A DNA stretch of 64,000 bases from Quercus robur (taxonomy: Eukaryota; Streptophyta; Magnoliopsida; Fagales; Fagaceae). The stretch's first letter is position 1, and each line of letters starts with the position of its first letter. The position numbers were made by a program, and so were the translations under genes. The stretch spans positions 82,605,862 to 82,669,861 of the forward strand of contig NC_065535.1 in the NCBI RefSeq assembly GCF_932294415.1, written 5' to 3'. The notes under the pieces are model-generated. The model was not told where the DNA came from. It was given only the letters and a program-made list of their open reading frames with translations, and ran no database searches. Shown piece by piece: positions 36,301 through 46,415 of the stretch.

Positions 36301-39300
36301 GAGTTTAATCTAAATATGATGGGTATTGGTTTTGGCATTATGCTAGTATCGCTCCTTATCCATTTTCTTGCTATCAAGAGGGTGAACAAGCAGTATGGTG
36401 CTTCTTTCACTTCACGTGGAGATTCTGGGATTTCCTTTGGCTTAATTTGTGCTTGTTTTGTAGTAATTATACGTGCAAGCAGCTTCCTCTCAAATAGTTA
36501 TATTTGTAAGCTCTTAGTCTCTGACTTTTCATGGCTTTATGGTTGCACATTCCATCTTATATGCTGACATTTGCAACCTTGTTTTTTGGGAACCTTGGGA
36601 TCAGTGGAAGAAGGAAAAGTAGCAAATTTTCTTTTGGCTACAACTGGCTTTGTTAAGTTACGTTATTCAATCATGAAGAAGAAGATGCTATTAGAAGTAG
36701 GTATTTTGCCTGAGATTCTTGTAATTCATTTTTTCAGCAACCTTCAATGTTGTGGGTATGATATTATAATTTGTACATAGGGTATGTTTGCAAAGCATAG
36801 GATTTAGTTTCTGTGCTCATCCTGAAAAATTCGACTTAAACTCATGTATTTTTATATGCAAGTTTGTCGAGACTGTATAGTAATCTAGGTTGGTATTTGA
36901 TAAAGTTCAGATTTTGTTTAGTTTGGTTTTAAATTTTTAACTCTTAAACATCAAATTGAGACCCTGTTCATGATTTTTACCAAATAATACCAAATCAAAA
37001 TCAGTTACACTAATGATGGTTTGTGTGGTTTTTTTTTTTTGGTTCGTTAGACCCTCTTAATACTTTTGTATTTAATATTGTAATATCGTTTACAGAAGGT
37101 TATTCAAGATTTGTTTCTCTTGAAGCTAATGTTTCAGTCATGTATTGCAGGCAGTTGTCTTCCTTCTTTTGATCACCTTCTGCAGATTTTCTATTGAAGT
37201 TGGGCTATCAAAGCAGGCTGCCACCTCACAATTTCTGAATGAATCTACTTCATTGATGACCAGTATTGCCTCAGGGCTTCCTTCTTGGACATTTATAGCT
37301 GAGGTTGTGCCATTGCTAGTGCTGATTTTATTGGCATACTTGCTATACAAGACCATTTCTAGCAGATCTTGTAAAGGGATTTGGAAGTACGTGATCATGG
37401 GAACCATTTTAAGTTATTTGCTCATAGCAGTGCATTGGGCCTCAGAAAGTAGCATAAGGAGTCTTGCTCTGGTTTCTAATGTCATTGGCAGAAATTGCAT
37501 CCCTCAAATAATTTATACAATTGGGTTTGGGCAATTATTACTACTGGCATTTGGTTGGCAGTTAAACAAAGTTAAATTTTTAGATGGCAAGGAAAACTTA
37601 GTTATTAAGACAATCGGGATGCTCTCTGCTTGGAGTTCAATAGTCATTCTTCTATCAGGACAACAAGGTCCCTTGGTTGCCTTAACATCAATAATTGGAG
37701 GTGATTATTATTTTTGTACCTAAATCCTTGTTCTAGTTTCAATTGTACATAGGCTAGATGCATGCTTTTTGCAATTTTATATTCACATAAATGCAAGGTA
37801 TTTTTTTAAGCTTTTTTTACTCCTTGGAATTTAGAGAATTTGTATTTGCTTAGTCAAAGAAGTTCAATCAGTACTTATTAAAAAAAATATCAATCAGTGG
37901 ATGATACTTGTGTGCATATTGGATAATATCAGCTTTGCAAGTCTAGCATGCTTTTTTCATAGAATTTGGTATATATAAGATTGTGTCGTTTCAGGTTATT
38001 GCATAGTGAGGTTGGATAATATAGAAAAGGATGCCAAGGACAAAATTCGTGACGTTTCGGCTGTTGATCCTCTGTCTGTAACACAATGGAACCTTTTAGC
38101 TGTGTGTCTGTTTTTCTGCACTGGTCACTGGTATGTTGCTTGTTCTCTACGTTTCAGGTTGTAGCTTTGCTGATTCTACTTCTGGTATTCTTTATGTTAC
38201 ATCCTTAAAATTCATTTGGTTTTACACCAATACGAGTTTTGTTTTTGTTTTTTTTTTTTATGCACGTGGGCTAGCATTCACTCATTTACGCATTTGTCTT
38301 GCATAACCTTTTAAAATGTTTTCCTCAGGTGTGCTTTTGATGGCCTTCGATATGGTGCTGCATTTATCGGGTGAGTCATTGGCTTGTGCCTACAAGCCTA
38401 AATAGAATTTTGAATTATCCATGTGAAGGTAGTTAGCCAAACTAACCCAATCAAATGAGTGACAAGTGACAACTCAGCTGTCACTTTTGAGTTCTTGCTT
38501 GAGCATGAGATCTCATTAATTGTTGACTCCCCCACTGGTGATGCAGTCATGTCATTACCATTATTAATGCTCACATGTTCATTATAATATCCATTGCCTT
38601 GTCAATGAATGATTTGACACTATTAATTTTCAGGTTTGATGAGTTTATTCTTATTCGCCAAGCAATTCTTCTTACAATTGACACATTTGGTTTTTCGCAC
38701 ATCCTCCCGATATTTGGACTGCCATTTCTTGTCGCATGCCAATATATGTTGAGTCAGAAACGATTCATTTTAGTGCGGTTATCTCAAGTAAGTTCATTGT
38801 CTGCATGTGTTTGTCCTTTTGTCATATGTTTATTTATTCACTAACGTAGGGAACATTTTTAAAGAATAGCCCTTTGGAATTGCCTTTAGCCAGTAAAACC
38901 TATGAGTAACTGACCCCACCCGCCAAACCCAGTTGCTGGGTTTTTTGTTATATGTTTATCAAATTTTCTTCCTTATTTTATTTTTATGTTTATATTTTTG
39001 TAAAAGAGAATCATTTTAGTTGGGTCATGATATGGTTAGCTTGTCTACCTGTGGTAAACGGTGGTTGATTACCCCACCAAACTCTTTGGTTTAAAAGGTA
39101 CTCTGCTTTTCCCCAATGGGGAAAGAGTGGGTTTGATTACCTGCAGCGTGCTCCCACAAATATTTACTTTAGGAAAAAAGAAAGTTGGTTGATTACTTTT
39201 TTATATTTTTTAGGCGTATATGATGTATGGGCTCATCACAGCTGCTACAGTTACAGTCACGATGTTATGTGTCACAATTCACAGACGGCATTTAATGGTA

Positions 39301-39505
39301 AACACTAGCTGGATTGTTTCATTTATATCAATCTGTGCACATATGATGCCATACTGATATGTTCATAATATCCTGACAGGTGTGGGGGTTGTTTGCTCCT
39401 AAGTTTGTTTTCGATGTGGTGGGTCTTATCCTTGCGGATGTCTTAATTTGCTTGGCATCACTTTTCTGTTTTGATCAAGCGGAGGACGATGTTCCAAAAT
39501 CCTAG
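27304..39505 (+). CDS. PIGO: GPI ethanolamine phosphate transferase 3 (PIG-O), complete
   Basis: Twenty GT..AG exons join into 978 codons: 27304-27629, 27711-27745, 27835-27956, 28524-28613, 30936-31055, 31146-31229, 32059-32136, 32505-32630, 32708-32797, 33196-33231, 33341-33396, 34771-34918, 36064-36505, 36605-36696, 37151-37700, 37995-38130, 38329-38370, 38634-38787, 39214-39297, 39380-39505. The family adds ethanolamine phosphate to the third mannose of GPI anchors in the ER. Seen are an N-terminal membrane anchor (about 37-55) and the luminal alkaline-phosphatase-like domain, with likely metal ligands D106 (VLDALRFDF), T154/T155 (PPTTSLQR), D260 and H264 (DHAGH), and D311, H312 and H320 (GDHG..NGDHG). 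A multi-membrane-segment half follows (about 535-970). Residues 79-89 are a Ser tract from a TTC/TCT repeat. Intron 4 holds a LINE, but the coding frame is intact. Confidence 0.95.
28630..30892 (+). mobile_element. 5'-truncated L1-type LINE in PIG-O intron 4
   Basis: TTTTGCTC at 28630-28637 and 30885-30892 flanks the insert as a probable 8-bp target duplication. It begins inside reverse transcriptase. [21 protein letters not shown] (catalytic Asp), [12 protein letters not shown] and FADD (motif C) lie in one frame to a stop at about 29612. Later frames carry [39 protein letters not shown] and a zinc-finger-type [22 protein letters not shown]. About five stops or frame changes follow the first block. 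It ends GATTACCTATC plus an A-tail. It lies in the sense direction inside a working gene. No RNase H domain is visible. Confidence 0.9.
35150..35285 (+). repeat. SINE-like element with long C and A tracts in PIG-O intron 12
   Basis: GAGCCATTTCTCAACTGGC resembles an A box, and GTGGGTTCAAGGCCC at about 35223-35237 a B box. A run of about 28 C and then a run of about 21 A follow. The homopolymers may be partly assembly artefact. Confidence 0.45.
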
Positions 39506-40507
39506 TACTGAGAAGCGAGAAATGAAAGTCATATTGCGAGCAACTCGGAACCTTCTTTTCAAGATATTTTGCTAACTGATTTTTGAACGATTCATTTTGT
39601 AAGATTAAGATAGAAATTACATAGGCACATTTGTAAGAACATTTAGAAATTCTAGAAAGAAAAAAAAAAGAATGTTTTTTGTGATATGCTTGTTTCGGCC
39701 CCCTCAGTTTACATGGCTCTCCTTCACCCTTTTTGTTCTCTTGGTTGATGACAAACAGAATCAGAGAGAGAGCTCTGATTCTGAATGGTACCCAGTTCGC
39801 TCATACTTTTCCCTGACTTCAGTGCCTAGAGTGATTCCCATGCCCAGGATTATCAATTGGATTCTGGATTATAATCACATATATCATGTGGTTCTATCCA
39901 TTCCTATAGATCTATGGCTATTATCAGATGCCCTAGAGTCTATTCAGTATACATGCTTCACTTAACATATCTATACCATAAATGCCAGCTATAAAATGCT
40001 CACATCATCTGACTTTGATGACTTCCCTCCAACTACTTTAAATTGTGGTCTTATCTGTCTTGCGATTGAGGTATTTTTCTCATCTAATTATGTTGTCCAC
40101 ATAGTTCTACGCTACATGTTTGAATTGCCCTGTTAATAATTGTTGAATGAGTATTGGGTTCTAAATCCATCAGGTGTGTAATTTATCAACAAAGAAGATA
40201 TATTTTTGGAGTACTATATTTTGCTGTCTATTTAATACTGATATTGGTATTGGTGATGGATCTATGGTGATCTGTCAATCGGCTAGGTCCAGTTTTGTAT
40301 GAGATGTATAGTGTGGCCCGTTTTTGTTACATTTAGTCGGTGGTGTTAGTTGGCATTACATTGTAGTACTCACTAAGTCACTATGCTGTTTTAAGGGATG
40401 TGTTGTCAATCGGCTTATGCATGTTTTTTTGTACGAGATGAGATGTAGTGTGGCCCGTTTTTGTTACATCCAATTAGCTGTATTAGTGGCATTAAAATTA
40501 ATTGATA

Positions 40508-40670
40508 TCTTGGTCTAATGATAAAAAATAATCATCATGTAATTGATGGTAGCTCTTTTATCATCAGACTAAGGTATTGATTAGTTTTGGCATAAGCAGA
40601 GATTGAACTCCAAATCTCTTATTCAACCATTAGAGATTTTAACAGTTAAGTTAAAAGAGATGTGTTGTTT
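40508..40670 (-). mobile_element. SINE, reverse copy of the 24690 family
   Basis: Read on the minus strand it carries an A-box-like TTAACTTAACTGTTA, a B-box-like GAGTTCAATC, and the family body with CTTAGTCTGATGATAAAAGAG. It is diverged and probably old. Confidence 0.5.
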
Positions 40671-41584
40671 GCAATTGTGGTTAAAGATCTTATCTTGTTC
40701 ATGTTTTAACTAAGTGTTTGTTTGGTTTAGCTTTTTGGAGCAAAAAGTCATCATTGCGATTTCAAATTGTGTTTGGGGGTTTTGGCCAAATAAGAATGGG
40801 TGGTCTGTCTAATTCAAATTATAGGCAGAAGAGCGTTTTGGACATGTTATTACGTGAACTCAAACAAAGCTGTTAACATGATAAAAATAATCAATACGAG
40901 AATATATATATATATATATATATTTATATAAATAAGCAAAAACCTCATGTGGGACCAAGTGACATTTCTTGAGACTCTCTTATTCTAGGCTTCCATCTCA
41001 TCAAAGTTTACATTTATGTAACTTTTAGTTTATTGAATGTGTCAATGAAGTAAATACACATTAATTATCTATAGGTATGCACTAATTTATATTTATATAT
41101 ATAAATTTTATATGGTTTTAAAAAAAAAATTATATACGAAAGAAAAAACATCACTTGAGAGACCATGCGGTTCTATCGTGTGGCGCTTTGTTAAAGTAAT
41201 TTTTCATTTAGCTTTCCACCTCAAGTTTTTTACATATTTTGGATTATAATAAAATTCTATTAATAGGATATTACTATTTTCACTGAATGTTTAACCTACC
41301 ACTATTTTCACTGAATTTTGGATAATATTTCCATATGCCAACTAATTAACAACTCCCTCCAAAAAAAAAAAAAAAAAAAAAACATTAACATGAAATTACA
41401 AATTTTTTATGCTAACTCCAAGCCAATGTAGAAACAAAAATTATGATTAAAAATTTCATCAAACAAATAAATGATTAAACCAACAATCAACTTACTACAC
41501 CACATTTTTTTGAGAAGATTACCACATAATAAATAATTTCTAATTTATGTAATTTTTTCTCTATAATCTGAATTTTCCATCCCC

Positions 41585-41720
41585 TACCACCATGTATTCT
41601 TGGCACGATGGTCACTCTACAAGTATAAGTGCTTGTAGGGTGTGAGGGGTAAGGGTCGGAGTTCAAGTTTTTAGGAAGAAGATTTACACACATATACACT
41701 TAGATTAGACTAGTGTAGAA
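41585..41720 (+). mobile_element. tRNA-derived SINE, second family
   Basis: CTTGGCACGATGGTCACTC forms an A-box-like region and GGTCGGAGTTCAAGTTT a B-box-like region about 55 bases later. A T/A-rich end follows. The 5' part is shared with 27080-27170. Confidence 0.55.
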
Positions 41721-42066
41721 TTTCTATCTTGCTTACTGTATTATTCGCACATCACACAAGATCATTGCTAATAGTTAATAAAATGAGCAATGGTATTTTA
41801 CACACTGTATTTTTTAAGTTTTATAACTGAAAATGTAACTTTAATAGGTCACATTTTTAAGTGTAAAACAGGTTTTTCCCTACTAAAATGTGTGTTATGT
41901 CGTATTTTATACATATGTACTTATTTTTAAAAATATTTTTTTTGCTTACTGAACATATTAAACATATCTTAAACATTTCTTATATTCTACGGAAATATTT
42001 CAACTCGACTAAATTTTAATAAACTTGGTGATACTATAATTGTTTATTGTGTTAAGGATAGTTATT

Positions 42067-42856
42067 ATATATGTAGGGGTAAAGTCCCCAGATCAAACAA
42101 TGGGCCTTGGGCCCCATATAGAGTTCAACTACATTCGAGGAGAAAGTGTGGACGCCAAAACGGTTCCCGGCCCAATTCTTATGGGCCCAAACTTATTTAA
42201 AAGGCGGTCCGAGGAGGAATGTCTGCTCAGACGTGCCAAGTATGGCTCAAACATGCATCCTATTAAATAAAGAATCACTCCAACGAGTATTAGTAGTAGG
42301 GATGATTCCCACAAACCCGGGAGAGGGAAGAGAGTATAGGATGTCAAGGGAGAGATTACAGCTGCCACATTAAATGCAGGGCAGCTACTTTTCTGACCGC
42401 ATTAATGTGGAGAGAACAGCGAACAGTGTTACCTTAGCCACTACAACTCACAGAAAGATAGGGAAGATGTCCGATGGGACGGACACTTAAGTGAAGGTCC
42501 AGATGATCAACAAGTGTAAGGTTCTGATGACTTCAAGGGGGCTATATAAGAGAAGGGAATCCCTATGAATATGTGAATCGGAAAAAAGAGGAAGAAAGAG
42601 CAGAAGAAAGAGAGAAAAACCATAGCCTTTGATCAGGAACAGAGGTGCACCCATACGTCTCCTCGGACCGAATATCCAGTGGACACGAAGGGGACATTCT
42701 TATGTTTAATTGTTGTATGGTCCAAAGTTAACTAATACTCACTTTGTTAGGGTCTAGTTCTGTAACCCGCTCTCTACAAATTCATTGTCTAGAGCTTCTT
42801 GGGCTAGAACCACTTACTTGTTGGGCCTGGGCCCCAACACGAGCCCCTACAATATA
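42067..42856. mobile_element. Solo LTR of an LTR retrotransposon (fossil)
   Basis: A 780-bp sequence (42072-42851) starts TGTAGGGG and ends CCCCTACA, so it has TG..CA ends and a short terminal inverted repeat. ATATA flanks it on both sides (42067-42071 and 42852-42856), a typical 5-bp target duplication. A TATA-like motif lies near 42543. No internal coding region is present, so this is a solo LTR left by recombination. The superfamily cannot be told from the LTR alone. Confidence 0.8.
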
Positions 42857-43667
42857 CTTTCTCAAAAAAGAAAAAGAAAAAGGATTGTTATTATATACGA
42901 TAATTATGATCAGAATCAATATTTTAGTTTCGTGTTTGACTATTTATATTATATATTAAATATCAAATGGTCATATCATGTATTATATTAAATTCGAAAC
43001 ATAAATAGAATTTAAATCAAATCCAAATTAAATTCTAATTGTTTAATTTTTTTTTTTAATTTTGGCGCCAAGCACAAAAACCGAGGGGACTAGTAATAAC
43101 TCACATGTAACTATTGCTTTGACATTATGTAAGTTTTTTTTTATAAAACTATAATTTTTTCACAACTTTGATTTACTAATAAATTTTGAGTCATTACCTA
43201 TTATTTTTTGCATAAATTCATTACCTTGTTTCTACCACTCATAGTTAGCCACATAAATGTTGTGACAAAAGCTGTGAAGCAAAAGTTGTCCACAAAATTT
43301 CTCTTTAAATATCTATAGTCTTATATATCTATATTTATCTTTATATGTTATATGAAATAGTATGACAACATGATAATTTACTATTTACGTTACCACCTTG
43401 TGTGACTTAACTTTTACTCAAAAAGAAAAGAAAAGAAAAGAAAGGTAAGTCACAAGAAATCATTGATTAAAAGTTTTGATCAATTAGTGTGTCACTAACT
43501 GTTTTAGACAATCTTTCTCAAAAAAAAAAAAAAAAATTGTTTTAGACAATGTCATTTGCTCTCTAGATATTTTGATAAATGCCTTTTAAAACTATTGCTT
43601 TAAATTTAAACTAAAACAATGTATTTATTAGTTTAATTTAGTTTGAAAGTGACTTCTTATTATGATT
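42857..43667. other. AT-rich intergenic DNA
   Basis: No gene seen. It contains a short AAAAG repeat (43422-43444) and the tail-only retroposition scar at 43500-43550. Confidence 0.4.
43500..43550 (+). mobile_element. Tail-only retroposition scar with 13-bp target-site duplication
   Basis: TGTTTTAGACAAT occurs at 43500-43512 and 43538-43550. Between the copies is only CTTTCTC, an A-run of about 17 and one T. The CTTTCTC plus A-tail end is the same as in the scar at 6826-6873 (read on its minus strand), so the same donor family may be involved. Confidence 0.75.
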
Positions 43668-45042
43668 GGCATTTCTAATATACACCAAATTTAGCCCTAC
43701 ATAGAAAATCTAAATATCATTTTCTCTTATTGGCTTCTAGCATTTTGAGTGCTTGGTAAAGCAAATGTTGTCTTCATAAATTAGAAACTTAAGGCTTCGT
43801 TTGGGAGTTCATAAAGGGACGGAATAGAATGATCATAAGGGAATGGAAATGAATGGAATGTATTTAAGTAAGGGAAATGAATGGATTGGAATTATGTAAC
43901 CTTGATTGGATGTTTTAAAATAAATGAATGAAAATGAATGGAATGTAAGTAATCTTGTTTGAGAGTAACATAGAGGGAATGAAATGAAATTATTTTATTA
44001 CAATATTACTTTTAAACCCTTATTTTAAAATAAAGAGTTGAGTATATAGGGGTATTTTAGGAGTTTTAATACAAAATTCATTAAATCGAATTCCATTCCT
44101 TTCCATTTCTCCCAATTTCAAGAGGAATGAAAATTTGAGATTTTAAAGGAATAGAGAGGAATGAGTGTACCCTCCTACTCATTCCATTCCCTCCTACTTT
44201 TTTTTAGAGAATTTCAATTTATGGCATCCGCTCTTGATGACAGTTATTTATCATCAGACTAAGACACTAATTAGTTTTTTGGTGTAGGTGGGAATTGAAC
44301 CCCAGTTTTTTGGTATTTCTAATATACACCAAATTTAGCCCCACATAAAAAATCTAAATATCATTTTCTCTTATTGGCTTCTAGCATTTTGAGTGCTTGG
44401 TAAAGCAAATGTTGTCTTCATAAATTAGAAACTTAAGGCTTCGTTTGGGAGTTCATAAAGAGATGGAATAGAATGATCATAAGGGAATGGAAATGAATGG
44501 AATGTATTTAAGTAAGGGAAATGAATGGAATGGAATTATGTAACCTTGATTGGATGTTTTAAAATAAATGAATGGAATGTAAGTAATCTTGTTTGGGAGT
44601 AACATAGAGGGAATGGAATGAAATTATTTTATTACAATATTACTTTTAAACCCTTATTTTAAAATAAAGAGTTGAGTATATAAGGGTATTTTAGGAGTTT
44701 TAATACAAAATTCATTAAATCTAATTTCATTCCCTTCCATTTCTCCCAATTTCAAGAGGAATGAAAATTTGAGTTTTTAAAGGAATAGAGAGGAATGAGT
44801 GTTCCCTCCTACTCATTTTATTCCCTCCTATTTTTTTTAGAGAATTTCAATTTATGGAATCCGCTCCTGATGACAGTTCTTTATCATCAGACTAAGATAC
44901 CAATAAGTTTTTTGGTGTAGGTGGGAATTGAACCCCAGATTTCCATTCCCTCCCACTTAGACTCTTAAACAAGGGAAGGGAATAATATTTTAAAATTATT
45001 CTTTACATTCTATTCCATTCCCTTCTCCCAAATGAGGGCTTA
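43668..45042. mobile_element. Nested MITE plus SINE with a 644-bp tandem duplication
   Basis: A terminal inverted repeat pair, AAGGCTTCGTTTGGGAG at 43791 and CTCCCAAATGAGGGCTTA at 45025-45042, brackets GGAATGGAATGAA-rich DNA. A minus-strand SINE fragment (GGAATTGAACCCC, CATCAGACTAAG) sits inside. A unit starting GGCATTTCTAATATACACC at 43668 repeats from 44312 to about 44940 with few changes, copying both the MITE left part and the SINE. The order of events is MITE, then SINE insertion, then tandem duplication. Confidence 0.7.
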
Positions 45043-45408
45043 GAGTTATTAATGAATCAAAGATAATTAAGATTGATAAATAGTAATGGATTCTCTTATA
45101 ATATGATTGAATGATAAAAGGATGCGTAGATGCACTACCAGAAAAGTGTTTTAAGAGCTTTAATATTTGTTTATAGAAATTGATAGATTTATTTTTAAAT
45201 GTACCCACACATTTGTATAGTGTTACAAACTAGTTCTTATAATAATGTTGAATATTTTCTTTGAGCTATTAAGCTATTTTCAGATTGAATATACCCATAA
45301 ATAGATCTATTTAGATTCTTTCATTCTTTTATTCCTAATTTCTAATTTTTGTGAGTGTGTGTGTGTGTTTTTTTTAATCTTGAAATCTAATGAAATGCAT
45401 ACATATTC

Positions 45409-45466
<58 letters not shown>

Positions 45467-46366
45467 TAATTACTAGGATAAAGCAAACTATCCTATCCAT
45501 ATTTGTGGTTGAAATTTTGACATTAACCTAAAATTTATGTTATTATATATAATATTTAAGTTGGGGAAATTAAACTCTATTTCTTTTTCCCTTTTTAAAT
45601 ATATTTTTTCTTAGATTTCAATGATAAAATATTTTACCAATGGAGCCTTATTTTTTTTTAATTATTATTATTATTATCTTTGATGAAAATTTGGGTCAAT
45701 AATTTTTAGGATAAAATACAATTTACCTCCTTATGGTTTGGCTGCATCATAATTTAGTTCACAAACTTTTAAATATTATCTTTGAACCCATAAAATTTGG
45801 AATAAAATGAAAAATTTAAGGTTTCGTCTAAATTAATAAATTTTACATTTTGTTGACAAACAAATTACCTTTATTTGGATTTGACTTGGATCAAAATTTA
45901 GTTTCACAATTTTTTTTAATGGTTACATTTTGATTCTCTATGATTTGGATTAAAATGAAATCATTAGGAGTACTTTAGGCGAAACCCTAAAAATTTTATC
46001 CACACTAAGAAAATATAAAAATTTATGAATAAAATTGTGATAATATCAACCACAAGAAAGTACAATTTTATTATTTTTACAAATGGAAGAAGTCTAATCA
46101 GGCCAGATGGGCCATGCTCAGCCAAAATTCCACAAACCTCACCCTAATTTTCAGCCCAAAAAAAATTAAAAAACCCGCTTGTCAAATATTAAACCCAGTC
46201 CGATCCACTGTTTGTTTCTATAAATACATTAATTTGATCTCTTACGATACTCGAAGGATTGTAGGCAGCTTGGTACTGTTCTTATCTTAAACCCTAATTT
46301 CGATCTCAGCAAAAACCCTAGCCCCCATCTTCTCCCACCACTCTTCAACACCCCCAAAAAAAGAAA
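45043..46366. other. Intergenic DNA and SNU13 promoter region
   Basis: There is no gene in the left 1 kb. A compound (CT)n(AT)n microsatellite lies at 45412-45466. The last 300 bases hold the SNU13 promoter motifs listed separately. Confidence 0.5.
46108..46297 (+). promoter_or_regulatory. SNU13 promoter: site II-type motif, TATA box, telo box
   Basis: TGGGCC at 46108-46113 resembles a site II element. TATAAATA at 46219-46226 is a TATA box. AAACCCTAA at 46289-46297 is a telo box, and a second ACCCTA follows at 46315-46320. This set is known from plant genes for ribosomal and other translation or RNA-processing proteins and suits a snoRNP protein expressed in dividing cells. The transcription start is inferred at about 46250. 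Confidence 0.6.
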
Positions 46367-46372
46367 ATGGTA

Positions 46373-46415
<43 letters not shown>

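Larger units (their letters stand above)
39506..42066. other. Intergenic region downstream of PIG-O
   Basis: The PIG-O 3' UTR is presumably at the left. A tandem duplication of about 125 bp occupies 40268-40500 (shared GTGGCCCGTTTTTGTTACAT). A minus-strand SINE lies at 40508-40670, a TA microsatellite at 40903-40922, and a second-family SINE at 41585-41720. Short open frames here have no recognisable domain. Confidence 0.5.

Noticed and set aside
43791-44960. Repeated units considered as a CRISPR-like or satellite array
   Set aside because: There are only two long units, with MITE ends and a SINE inside and no short repeat/spacer pattern. This is a eukaryotic nuclear sequence.
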